Positions 1 through 10,518 of a DNA stretch of 64,000 nt are shown here, piece after piece. The DNA lies in the NCBI RefSeq assembly GCF_033473495.1, contig NC_088940.1, positions 558,001 through 622,000 of the forward strand. Reading direction: 5' to 3'. Source of the stretch: Cercospora beticola (taxonomy: Eukaryota; Ascomycota; Dothideomycetes; Mycosphaerellales; Mycosphaerellaceae). The notes under the pieces were generated by a model. The model was not told the DNA's origin, ran no database searches, and was given only the letters and a program-made list of their open reading frames with translations. The translations under genes and the position numbers were made by a program. Position 1 is the stretch's first letter; each line of letters opens with the position of its first letter.

Positions 1-1665
1 GATGTCGTATTGGTATTCGTCGCTGCTGTCGCCTTCGAAGAGGGATTTGTGGTGGGGCAGGGAGAGGTCGGTGTAGGCTACGTCGGTATCGACAGGTGCT
101 GAGACATTTGGAGAGGGGGAGGATGGGGCTGTGCTCGAGGTGCTCATGAGGCAGCGTGAGAGTGTGTAGTCGATTATGGTCGTTTCGAGGGATGTGAAGT
201 TCAGTTTCCGGGAGGGATCGATTGTGTTCTCGTTGGTTTCGTTGGCGGATGGGTAGCGAACACATATGTTCCCAAGATGAAGATCGCGGTGCTCGAATTC
301 GGCGCTTTCTTCGCCTTTGGCGATGGTCAGGACCGTGTGCCAAAATACATCCCAAATGGGAAAGATGGAAGTGCAGTTGTTGGTCTCGAGAAGTCGTTCA
401 AGATCTGTTCCTGCATCTTGCATTTCGATGACAGCCCACAATTGGTCGCCATTGTAGCTTGTTTTCTTTGCTGGGTCGGGAAAGTGGCTGAGTTCTTTCT
501 TTCGGGACTTCTGAGCAGTGTTCCACGCTTTGAAGGCAGAGACGAATGCTAGTGGCGGTCGGCCTTGTAATATGCGGATGTCCCGGAAGTTGGTGAAGCC
601 TGGAATACTGCTCATGCGCTGGAGGAGTTTGACCTCAGTCGCGACATCGTGCGGACTTGTCATGCCTTCAGCTCTCTTCAATGCTGCATTTCGTTTTCGC
701 TTGTCAAGTGGGAGAGCATCTAGAGCAGGTGTGAGAGGGATGACTTTGAAGACGGACTCATCGGTACTGCAGAAATCGCTGATGTCTTCTAGTAATGATA
801 GTCGATAGACCTCTCCGAAGGAAGCCTCTGCGATCTTGGTCACGGAGAAGTGTTCTGAGATGTCTTCGGACCACGCTGAGAACTCGGTCAGAGGATGTGT
901 CGAAAGGTCGAGCAATTCTGAACAGTGTTGCTGATATGGACATCCTAGCTGCACATCTCGAGGCGACTCTCGAATTTTGGGGGCCGCTACGATAATCTCG
1001 TCATCTGGCAGGTCTTCAAAAGCATCAACATGCTGCGGTATGCATGGCACGAGCTTTCGCTTTTGTTTTGCTTTTCGAGGTGATCTCCTGGGCTGTGGCG
1101 GGTCTGCGATGCCCTCTTCCTCCGACTCTTTGCCCTCATTACGCTTTGGTGAGCTCTCCTCCTCGTCGTCGAAAAACGTGTGTTGTCCTCTGCCAGATAT
1201 CTGCCCTCGCGCATCGATTCTCTGCTTTTGTGATCCCTTGCTTTGACCAGTGTCCTTCCTCCGATTCGTTCTTTTTGAAGGTGTATGCCCCGACACCAGG
1301 CTCAACGCCTCCAGTGGTGCAACAACAGCGTTGACCTGTATCTCTCCCAATGCCCTCCTAGGCGATCTCCTCGCCTGTTTCGTATCTGGTTCATTCTGCA
1401 CAAGGCTGCGTTTGGCCAACGCTTGGGACAACTCCCGCGTCGCCTTCTCTGTCTGGTCTTTGCCTGGGTCTATCGATTTGATCTGATCTCGTACTGTAGC
1501 GACTGTATCGACTCCGGACTTCGTGAATGCGAAAGATGGGGTCGTCTCGATTGTCAACGCCTGCGTTTTCGGCGAGGGGTCCGGGCTGCTGGAAGGCGAG
1601 AAGGCCAGTTGTGCGGCGTAGACTGCCCGCGAGCGTTTCCCATACGTCCTTTGCGCTCCAGGCAT
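1..1665 (-). CDS. Haspin-like serine/threonine kinase (C-terminus off window)
   Basis: One open frame of 555 codons enters from the left edge, so the C-terminus is missing. The N-terminal half (about residues 1-270) is basic, low-complexity and probably disordered; it opens with MPGAQRTYGKRSRAV, the short basic start common in fungal haspins. The kinase domain begins near residue 275 with the glycine-loop-like KIAEASFGEVYRL. The catalytic loop FEHRDLHLGNICV is near residue 458 and the haspin-specific IIDYTLSR, replacing the usual DFG segment, is near residue 500. The last visible residues DEYQYDI match the conserved haspin DYQF/DIYR stretch. Haspin phosphorylates histone H3 Thr3 in mitosis; that role is inferred from the family. 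The ATG at 1665 is chosen because an in-frame TAA lies just upstream. Confidence 0.88.
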   Translation of the reverse strand, partial: MPGAQRTYGKRSRAVYAAQLAFSPSSSPDPSPKTQALTIETTPSFAFTKSGVDTVATVRDQIKSIDPGKDQTEKATRELSQALAKRSLVQNEPDTKQARRSPRRALGEIQVNAVVAPLEALSLVSGHTPSKRTNRRKDTGQSKGSQKQRIDARGQISGRGQHTFFDDEEESSPKRNEGKESEEEGIADPPQPRRSPRKAKQKRKLVPCIPQHVDAFEDLPDDEIIVAAPKIRESPRDVQLGCPYQQHCSELLDLSTHPLTEFSAWSEDISEHFSVTKIAEASFGEVYRLSLLEDISDFCSTDESVFKVIPLTPALDALPLDKRKRNAALKRAEGMTSPHDVATEVKLLQRMSSIPGFTNFRDIRILQGRPPLAFVSAFKAWNTAQKSRKKELSHFPDPAKKTSYNGDQLWAVIEMQDAGTDLERLLETNNCTSIFPIWDVFWHTVLTIAKGEESAEFEHRDLHLGNICVRYPSANETNENTIDPSRKLNFTSLETTIIDYTLSRCLMSTSSTAPSSPSPNVSAPVDTDVAYTDLSLPHHKSLFEGDSSDEYQYDI

Positions 1666-2194
1666 ATCTCTGTCGGCTCCTCGCAAGGTGTATCCAAAGG
1701 CGCTGTCTGCCTTTTAGCAGAAAACTTGACCGCTGCGTGGCAGGAATTCCTTCGTGGTCGGTATCCGGAATGTCGGGATCAACACCCGCGGTTGCCACAG
1801 CAGCGGCCACCACGTCCAAAGAAAGTCGGGTATCGAAGGGGACCAGCACCAACGGCACCATCATGAGCACATATTGCACGCTTTTGTCGTCGTGATCCAT
1901 TGCGCATACTCGCTGTGTTCGCAGACATACTCCCAAGAGACACTGACATCCTTCTCATTTGAGCAAACGGGCTGGTGTAGATATATCTCTGCGTTTCAAG
2001 TAAAAAGCGGCTAGGTGTGCTCTCGCACTGCGCACTCTCATCCCATCTCTTATCTCTTCTCAGCTTTCTACTCAGCATCACCTTGCACGCTGCCGTTCCT
2101 GTACTATACATCTTGCACTTGCCCCTTTGAGTTGTGCGACTGTGCATGACCAGGATCCATCCGATCAATCTCCCAGCCGCATGAGTCTGAGATC
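1666..2194. promoter_or_regulatory. Divergent promoter region
   Basis: This 529-base gap separates the start codons of the divergent haspin-like and spermidine-synthase-like genes, so it must hold both promoters and 5' leaders. The side next to the plus-strand gene is pyrimidine-rich (CTTCTCAGCTTTCTACTCAG and similar), as is usual near fungal transcription starts. I recognise no specific factor site. Confidence 0.5.
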
Positions 2195-4348
2195 ATGGCC
2201 AAGAACAAGAAGCCAAAGCCTGGAGAAGCCTCAGCAGGCGACACGACCAAGACCGAAGATACTGCCCAGGCTCCTGCACGACCACCTCAAAGACATACCG
2301 GAGCACACGATGCACCACCAGTCCAGGAATGGGAGTACATGTACCCGGTGGCGCTGCTCTCCTTGGCAGCAGCGGCATCACCGATATCCCAGATGACCAT
2401 GGCGCCAGTATACGGCTCAATACCATCAGCAGTCAATCATGCAACCATGTGCTCAATATCGCTTTTGTTCGGTTTCACAGTGCGGACCTTCACAGGACAA
2501 CTCAAAAGCTTCCGCCCACTTGAATGGGTGTCCGCTTGGGCCTTCACAGTTCCTGTGCTACAGACCTTACTCTTACCATACTCCGGAAGTCTTGGACCAG
2601 TTGCAGGACCAATAATCAATGGCTTTCTGAGCTGTCATATGCTCTTGTTGCCGACCGGCTTTGTGCTGGCGGATTTTGTGGCGCGGTACAAGCAGACTGC
2701 TTGGTTAGCTTCTCGCGTTGGAGTCACAGCAGCGTATATGATTATTGGGCTACTGTTGGCTTTCCCTGTATACTCTGTGTTGGAAGAGAAATATACTGGT
2801 ATTGTACAATGGACTCCAGAGCTGCTGCAAGAGAAGTTTGAGGTCAATCCTATTCATTTTCAACTTGCGCTTGGTGCAGCTTATGCGGTTCTTGCCCCAT
2901 CATGGTAAGCATGCGGATATGGACTGTTGACCCTCTTCTTCACCTTGATCTTGCGGACACTTGATATATCCATTCTTGTGAAGATGCTGACTTGAGATAG
3001 GTACGCCCTACTCGGCCTTCCCGCAATCCTACATTCTGTATACTTCAACCAGCACTTCAACATCCACAAAGCAAACACCTCCCTAATCAATCACAACTGG
3101 ACTCTCCTCGATCGACAATGGTCCAACACAGGCTACATCTCCGTCCTCGAAAGCACCGAAATGGAATACCGCGTCCTCCGCGCCGACCACTCCCTCCTAG
3201 GCGGCGAATGGCTCCTCACACCAGCTCGCAAACAAGACAACTGGCTCACAAACGAACCCATCTACGCCGTATTCTCCATGCTCGAATCTGTCCGCATACT
3301 CCAACTCGATGCTGCCCCAGTACCAGATACTTCAGCCCGTGCACTCGTTATCGGACTGGGAATAGGAACTGCGCCCAAAGCCTTGCTATCTCATGGAATC
3401 GAAACCACAATCGTCGAACTTGATCCTGTGGTGCATAAATTCGCAGTACAATATTTCGATCTACCGAGGAATCATACTGCTGTGCTACAAGATGCTGTGA
3501 AGTGGGTGAAGAAGCAAGCTGCTGCGGCGGAAGCACTTTCGACGATTGATGATAATTTGAAAGATGGTGCGATGATTGAATCGAATCGGAAACCTGTGGT
3601 GCTGTACGACTACATCATCCACGACGTGTTCACTGGAGGAGCGGAACCTCTGTCGCTGTTTACGACGCAGTTCTTGCAGAATCTTCGAAGCCTGCTGACG
3701 CCAAATGGCGCCATCGCGCTCAACTACGCGGGAGATCTATCACTTCCACTTACACGACTAGTCCTGCGAACGATTTCCCACGCTTTCGATGGACAATGCA
3801 AAATTTTCCGCGATGGACCACCAGAACGATACAACGAAAACGATGAAAAAAAGTCAGAAAATCATCAAGAAGAACAATCACCATCTTCAGATTTCCTCAA
3901 CATGGTCGTCTTCTGCCGCAACAGCCCTGGGCAAATTTCCTTCCGGCCACCCACCACGACCGATTACTTAGGAAGTCTAAGTCGAAGACATTACATGCTG
4001 CCTAAACCCGACTGGGAGATAGCCTTTCCCAAGCATGAAGAAGAGGCAGAAGCACTAGAAGAGACAGCCTCGTCCTCGCCCAAAGATGATGATGATCCTT
4101 CTCCCGCTACCGTTGCCGTTACCGCCACTCCTCCCCATGCCAATGATGCAAATGCTGCTGCTGAAAAGCAAGATGATGATGCAGAATACAAAAATGGAAA
4201 ATCGGCTTCTGACCGCTTGTCACGGCAGCAGAAGCTCCTGCGTCCGGGTGACGAGTCCTCGTGGGAAAGCGAACAAATCGAAAGTGCCAAGCGTCACTGG
4301 CGGATCATGCGCACAGTGATGCCGGATGTCGTGTGGGAGACTTGGTGA
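2195..4348 (+). CDS. Membrane-anchored spermidine/spermine synthase-family protein
   Basis: Two exons, 2195..2904 and 3001..4348, encode 685 residues. The 96-nt intron starts GTAAGC, ends GATAG and splits a Trp codon. Residues 1-45 are polar; about 46-260 form several hydrophobic segments that look like 5-7 membrane helices. The C-terminal half has the methyltransferase-like fold of polyamine synthases: the nucleotide-binding ALVIGLGIGTAPKALL, then the acidic IVELDPVV, and later YDYIIHDVFTGGAEPLS. The tail after about residue 560 is acidic and low-complexity. Fused transmembrane and spermidine-synthase-like domains occur in many fungi, but substrate and activity are not established, so true aminopropyltransferase activity is unproven. 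Its promoter is shared with the haspin-like gene. Confidence 0.85.
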
Positions 4349-4730
4349 TCATTCTCGGTGAGAGAACGAAAAAAAAAAGTGATCGTCCAAAATCCAGGGT
4401 GTGGGATGGATTCGTGGTTGTGTGGGATGGATGGCGCACGCCGCTTGGGTGGCACGGCAGGAAGGGGATGGGATAGACGGACCGCATGCGCGCCTTGCTG
4501 TTGTATGTACGGGTGTATACGTGGTTCATGCAGCGTTCCGTATGCCAAGTCTGAAATGTGTTTCAGTGCGTAAAGTTTGTTTCTTTTCGCCTTATGCATG
4601 CTTGCGTTGTCTCTCTATTGGCTGCTGGACCTGTACAACGCAAACAATGTCGCCTCCTCTCCGGTATCGCTCACTTTCGTGGGACGCGTCGTTGGAAAAG
4701 ATGTCGGAGTCAATGCAGGCGGTCACCATG
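4349..4730. other. Convergent 3' intergenic region
   Basis: This 382-base gap lies between the stop codons of two convergent genes and should hold both 3' UTRs. It has an A9 run just after the upstream stop (about 4370). I see no coding potential. Confidence 0.5.
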
Positions 4731-6860
4731 CTACACTTTCAGCTTCTTGCGTTTATCCGCGGGAATGTGGTTGTGTAGCGACTTCTTCTGTCGTTTTCGA
4801 ATGTCGTCTGAGTAGCCAGACTGTTGACAACAAGCGGCATTCTCGACAGGCTTGGAGTTCAGCACGTCTGAAATCTTCCAGCGCTTGGAAGGTTCCGGAT
4901 GTAGCATGCCCATCAACATCGTCCTCGTTTCGTTGTCATCCAGTCGCATAAACCTGCCAATGTAGCCAAATTGCGGCACTCTGCGTCCGTCTTTGATGAT
5001 GTGATCTGGATAATCCTCGAACCATGCGTCCCAGTGTTGCATGAAAATTCGGAAGTTTTTGCAGTCCATTCCCGCGAAATCCCAACAGTTGCCTTGGAAG
5101 CAAAGCGTAACGTACACGATGGCGACAGCCCATACATCTACGGCACGCGGGTCGTATTTGCCCAGTCGTTGGTAGATCTCTGGCGCCATGTACGGCACGC
5201 TACCCACCCAGCCTGGCGGACAATATCGTATGGGCTCGTTGGGGTCGACGATGCTTTGCCGTCGGCAGTTTCGTACTCCAGGATGTTGGCCGCAGAACAC
5301 TTCACCAGTACCGAAATCGGCAATTTTGAGGCATCCTTGCTTGTTCACAAGCAGGTTCTCGGATTTTAAGTCTCGGTGCGCAATTCCACGACTGTGTAGG
5401 TAGTCGACACCACGAACGAGTTGCTTGAACATGCAATTCCGATCCTCCTGCCCCGCGAAAATCCCAGATTTGATAAGGTCATTGAGATCGCCCAACTCGC
5501 AATACTCCATGACATGATACCATTGGTCGCCACTGTGACATAGTCGGAATGTCTTGACGATGTTTTCGTGATCGCAGGCTTTCGAGATGGCAAACTCAGA
5601 TTTGATCTTGCGCTCATATTCGAACTCGGTCTCTTCTTGCGGCTCTCGTAATCGGAATTCCTTGACAGCGAACACTCTGTCTTTGGCTTCGCCAGCGGTC
5701 TTGCTTTGCATTAGTTTAACGACAGCAGCACCACCTGCGCCAATTTCCTTGTGCTTCATGCGCTGCAGAACACTGAAGTGCTCCTCCAGTGAGCACTCAT
5801 CGACCTGCAGGTCGTCGGGAAGTGCGACCGACAATCGCCGAGCCTTGGAACCAACACCCGCGTCCACGCCCAGCATGTTGTCGAAATTGCCATCGACATC
5901 CTTGGAGTAGATGGAAGACCGGCGGCCATGCGTTGCTGCCGAACTCGTCCGCCGCGGGCGCGGTGGTGCATCGTCATAATTTTCCGCCCATTTGATGCCT
6001 CGATTGCTCCTCGCGCTGGGACTGCGCGGGGTCGGGCTTGGTTCGAGGCCGTCCGGGTAGTGCACTCCTTCGAACTCGTCGCGTTGAGTGGGCGACCGGA
6101 TCACAATTTGCGGCGGCGCATCGTCGTTGGAAGTGACGGTGCCATTTGCAGTGGGCGGTCGCGGCGTCTCGGGTCTGGTTTGTGATGTTGATGTCGCGGG
6201 CGACGACGGTGTGGCGCGACGCGCCGGTTCAGGTCGTGATGATGGTGTGACGTCGCTACTTTCCCGTCGGTGATGGGCTTTGAGTCTACCCAGGAAGCCA
6301 GACCGGCGTTTGCTGGACGTGTCAGACGTCGGCGGCGTGGGCGGCATTGCGTGCGGCAGCGGCAGACGCGTTTTCACGTCGGTCGACATGCTGGAGGTGG
6401 AAATGTCGGAGGGAGAACTGGTGGACCGTACTGAAGAGATTGAAGGCTGAGCGCGGGGACGCTTAGTGGAAAAGATAGCCCTCCAGCCTTGTTGCGAGGC
6501 GCCGGCTGTTCGGACTCTGCAAATCAAATCAGGATCAGTATCGCTGTCGGAGCCCACGTTCAAATGCCGAGTCTGATTATTGTTGCTGGAATAGTAACCA
6601 TGGCTGTGGCTCTGGCTGCGCGGCGTGGTCGCGTAGATGTCGTCGTAGCGCTGCTTGCGCTGCACTCTGCTGCTGCTCGGCCTATTCGGCCGATAGTTGT
6701 GGATAGCGGCCAGACTGCCCGTGGTGAACTTGAGCTCGCCTCCAGGATGCGTGGGTGGCGTCTCCTTCCCGCCGGCCAGATCGATGTCGGAAATCCAGTA
6801 CTCGCAGCGAAGGTCACCGTGACTTCCCCATTGCCGGAAGCCGAATTTGGTGGTCGTCAT
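4731..6860 (-). CDS. HAL4/SAT4-type serine/threonine protein kinase
   Basis: A 709-residue frame opening at the ATG at 6860. The first 365 or so residues are Ser/Pro/Arg-rich and disordered. The kinase domain follows: glycine loop IGAGGAAVVKL (about 370), VAIK-type lysine in FAVKEFRLRE, catalytic loop IAHRDLKSENLLV (about 490), DFGTGEVF (about 513), APE-type WVGSVPYMAPEIYQ, and the long insert with GNCWDFA and FRIFMQHWDAWFEDY typical of the fungal HAL4/SAT4/HRK1 group. In yeast that group regulates plasma-membrane ion and nutrient transporters; the role here is by homology. The N-terminus is uncertain: a strong acceptor TTTGCAG ends at 6517 and a GTGAGT donor starts at 6939, so a 423-nt 5' intron with a start at 6389 is possible. 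Confidence 0.87.
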   Translation of the reverse strand: MTTTKFGFRQWGSHGDLRCEYWISDIDLAGGKETPPTHPGGELKFTTGSLAAIHNYRPNRPSSSRVQRKQRYDDIYATTPRSQSHSHGYYSSNNNQTRHLNVGSDSDTDPDLICRVRTAGASQQGWRAIFSTKRPRAQPSISSVRSTSSPSDISTSSMSTDVKTRLPLPHAMPPTPPTSDTSSKRRSGFLGRLKAHHRRESSDVTPSSRPEPARRATPSSPATSTSQTRPETPRPPTANGTVTSNDDAPPQIVIRSPTQRDEFEGVHYPDGLEPSPTPRSPSARSNRGIKWAENYDDAPPRPRRTSSAATHGRRSSIYSKDVDGNFDNMLGVDAGVGSKARRLSVALPDDLQVDECSLEEHFSVLQRMKHKEIGAGGAAVVKLMQSKTAGEAKDRVFAVKEFRLREPQEETEFEYERKIKSEFAISKACDHENIVKTFRLCHSGDQWYHVMEYCELGDLNDLIKSGIFAGQEDRNCMFKQLVRGVDYLHSRGIAHRDLKSENLLVNKQGCLKIADFGTGEVFCGQHPGVRNCRRQSIVDPNEPIRYCPPGWVGSVPYMAPEIYQRLGKYDPRAVDVWAVAIVYVTLCFQGNCWDFAGMDCKNFRIFMQHWDAWFEDYPDHIIKDGRRVPQFGYIGRFMRLDDNETRTMLMGMLHPEPSKRWKISDVLNSKPVENAACCQQSGYSDDIRKRQKKSLHNHIPADKRKKLKV

Positions 6861-9800
6861 GGTGAATATGGGACAGCAGCATGCGTGGAGGGGGCGCGTG
6901 AAGTGGGATGGTGAATGAATGGGAACGGCGTGTACTCACTGCTATCGCAGACCCAGGACCTGCAGGCCAGTCCCTCTATAGATCTTATGGCGGACCCAAC
7001 CAGCCCTGTACGATGAGGTATAGCGCCGCAGCGCAGAGCACAGCTCCCCAGTTGAATCGGCCAAAAATTGAATTAGGACCAGCAGGTGCCAACGACGCCG
7101 CGCCTGCCAATGCTTGGAGGATGCACCGTGTGCCAGTGCGGACGGGGATGGAGGCTCGGCTACCTGTGGTGATCGTGCAAGATGATGTGACTTGGTCGGA
7201 GGTAATACTGTGCTTCCTTGTGCTGACAATATGACAAGACGTGAAGAAGGCGACTGGGAAAGAACTGTGAATGCTTCTTGCCAACATTGGCATCTCGGTC
7301 GCAATTCCCAACTAGCGGAACTAGACGGCACTCGCTCGCTCCACCACCCTTCTATGGCTCCGAGGCCGCACGCTCTCTTGGCACTCCGACCTTGGGCCTT
7401 GATTACCACTGATTTCTTACCCCGATCTACCGGCCACTGCGTGCTCCCAGCGCGCCCGCCCCATCCCGCAGAGCACGCAAGCCGATCTGATACGGCTGTG
7501 ACAAAAGCTGCAGCAGCCGCGTTTGACGTTTCACAAGCATCCAACGGCGTCAACTTTCTGGCAGATCTCAAAAAGTCTTGCTACCTCCCAAGCCTCCGCG
7601 TCCTTGGTTCTACGCCTGGGCATAGCCAACGAGACGTTGCACGCCTGCCTCCTAATCTTCAAAAGGCAAGATCCGACAGGATACCAGCACATTCCAGCGC
7701 ATCATCCACCTCTTGCAGGCCACCCCCAAAAAGCCTAACACTCGTCGGTGATCTGGAACAAAGGGGCTTCGAATACTTACTTTACTTCGTACACCATAGG
7801 TTTGGGGGCTGCTGCTGACGACACTTTGTGGCTCCTGGCCTTTTGAGCTCGACAGCGCCCTATATTCGCCCCGCAAATTGCTCTCCATTACCTGGTGTTC
7901 TGTGCGCCAGATGGCAGGTGCGCTTCACCTGCCGCATTTACAGAGACACACCCCTCGAGCTGTCCGTCCTTGCCGACATTGATGACCCCATGAATTATCC
8001 GTTTGCCAAATTGGAGTCAAATCTGGAAGGCTGAGAACACCAAGACAATCGCGCCCAGAGCGCGTTGTCCCATGAACCTGACCTGTATGGCCAACGTTCA
8101 GATGTCTCTGTACGAAGTCGGCTGCTTGGGACCGACTCCGGCCATGTCCGGTCCAAAGTTGGACTGCGCGTCCATTTTCGACTGACACTCCTTTCAGTCT
8201 GTGGTTGGCAGATCGGCAGCTGTAGGCTCCCGGATAATTCTTGGCATGCGCGCATGACTTTACTTCCTTGCAAAGCACACTGCTGCGCAGCTGGCGACGC
8301 GACACAGTCGTCGTGTACGCAGCATCAAAATGCCTCGAGGCGGTGGAGAATTTTCTCCTCCTCGCATGCTGTTGAGACGCACAAGTAGGCAGCAGGATAG
8401 TTGCAGAAAAAGCTGACTGCCGCTGCTCCACCTTGGACCCAGATAAGGATGATGAAGACCGCAGACTCGTCCTCTGCAAAGTTATACAACCTCCCGCCGG
8501 ATGTCTCGGTGCTCCACATTCAATACCAATTGTCAATTGCATTCAACGCTCTCGGCGAGTGCAATGCATGCGCTTGTCGACCAAAAATGGCCGACAACGC
8601 TCCCAGCGATTTACAGTTTCGCATCGTGCCATGTAACGTCCTCTATTGCCGAGGCGGGCCAAGACTGGAGATAGAGCTTGTGCTTGGTGCAATGTGTTCC
8701 GTCACGAACATGTCTTGCTTTGTGGCTCATGCGTGCGCAGTCCGGTTCCTATCAAATCACACATCAAGCTCGAGATGGCTGTGCGAAGCTGACGAGGATG
8801 CATCCTCAGTCACCTGCGATGCCAAGGGCTTGTCGCTGCTGATCAAAGCTGTCTGCAAGTACCAAATAACCACCTGGTCATTAACGTTTGCAAGCACATC
8901 GGGCAATCTAGACCTGGACCATACAACGGGTCAGAGTTTCTTGGCCAGCAGTAGGTGTATCAACACTGCTGGCTTTGTGATCGATTGGGCTCATGCTACG
9001 GAATAATCGAGCTACTCTCTTTGCCTGCATTAAACGAATATCTCGATCGTTCCTCTTGACGCCCTTCTCTGGAGTCAAGCGGACCTGATCACTGCGAGCT
9101 TTGCGCTCATGCATGTGCGATTCGCAGCTCGATGACTGCTTCGAAAAGTTCAAGGCTGTGCGCCTTGAAGGAAGCGCCACACCGCGACAAGCTCCTGTCA
9201 ATCTGATCCATCGACCGCCTCACGCTCGATCGCGTCACTGACAGATGCATTCACCCAGGTCTAGTGTGCGATGCAGTGTTGCGCTGGCGTTGAACGAAGA
9301 GACAGCCTCACACTATCATCCTTACGTGCAGCCGTTAGTCATCTGGGTGATGGACTTCATCACCTGATCAGGTAGCGTAGTAGCACACCTCGGCCACTGA
9401 CGGTAGCTGTCTGCAGCTGCCCTTGCCGATATGCAGGGTGTCAGCTCTGCTCGAGCAGTCGGGGTCAAGGATCAGAGTAAAGCAGCAGCTTCATCGTGGC
9501 CATGCGCCGGATGTCGCAGAATCGCTGGAGGGTCCGTGAATATGTACTGAAATGTGTCGGAAAAATTTGAAAGAGAGGTTCATCTCCAGCCGTGAGACTT
9601 GACTCTGATGTCAAGCAATCTCGCGGCAGATCTCCGTGCAGGCATGGCATGTGCTTGTGCGACGAAATGTCCCTGGAGTTTGCCATGCGAGTGTGCGAAG
9701 AACAGGTTACCGCTTTCTGACCAGCGCCAGCGGACCTTCGAACACGGCGACAGTGATGGCGAATGCGACAATTTCTCCGCGCTCGACCGCTTCGACACTG

Positions 9801-10518
9801 CGAAATCATCCTTTCACCTGGACCTCAACCCACGATTGTGCTGCCCTGCTTTCTCGCAGAGACGCTCGCTGACCTGTATTTCGTCATCGAGTTTTCGTTT
9901 GGCCGTGCTCTTCTCTCTCTTTTGTTCTCCAGCGCCAGCACTTTCGACCGACTATTCGCACCCGGCACCGCAATGCATCCGCCTCACTACAACATGCGAC
10001 CAACAGACGACCTGCGTGACGTCTTTCAATAAGACTTGACGCTGTCAAGGTCGCATCCAGTTGTTCCGAACATTTGCGCGGCAAATGAAATGCCTGACGA
10101 GCTCAATGCAGCGTAAGGCACCAACTCGAAATTCAGGGCCCCCGCTTCGCCAAATTCGGGCAGTTGGACGATGATGCTCCGTCGGCCGTGCATCTGCAAT
10201 GCGAGCAACTGGCCCAGTCTGCCACCACCACCACATCCTCTCCTCACGACACCGCTACCCACCATACCGACCACCCTCCTCGCCCCGTACATTGGCCTCT
10301 GCGCAGACGGAACTATCGTTAGCACGTTTTCTCGCGAGCCCAAACCCTCTCGCACGCCCACAAACCGAGCTTCTCTGCCGACGCGATCAATTTGCACATT
10401 GCAACCCGCTGCTACTGACGACAGCTTCCGACCGGGTGTAGCAGGACAGAGGTCATCGCTTGTCTAGGCTCATCGTAGCGACAGATCTCACACGCCGTCC
10501 CCGTGTGGGATTTTCACT
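6861..10518. other. Long gene-poor region
   Basis: These 3.66 kb carry many short frames on both strands, the longest about 200 codons. None has a recognisable domain, a good start and splice structure together, or biased composition like the neighbouring genes. The segment from about 9880 to 10518 is CT-rich and is the likely 5' leader and promoter of the PHD gene. The segment near 6861-6960 is the leader of the HAL4-type kinase. The rest is unexplained. Confidence 0.5.

Noticed and set aside
1391..1936. 181-codon minus-strand frame overlapping the haspin start
   Set aside because: It is out of frame with the kinase and has no family features; it opens at a non-ATG codon.
7192..7818. 208-codon plus-strand frame
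   Set aside because: It starts at a GTG rather than an ATG, has no recognisable motif, and is interrupted by no splice signal that would extend it.
8401..9006. 201-codon plus-strand frame in the gene-poor region
   Set aside because: No domain, no consistent composition and no supporting neighbours; reads like chance open sequence.
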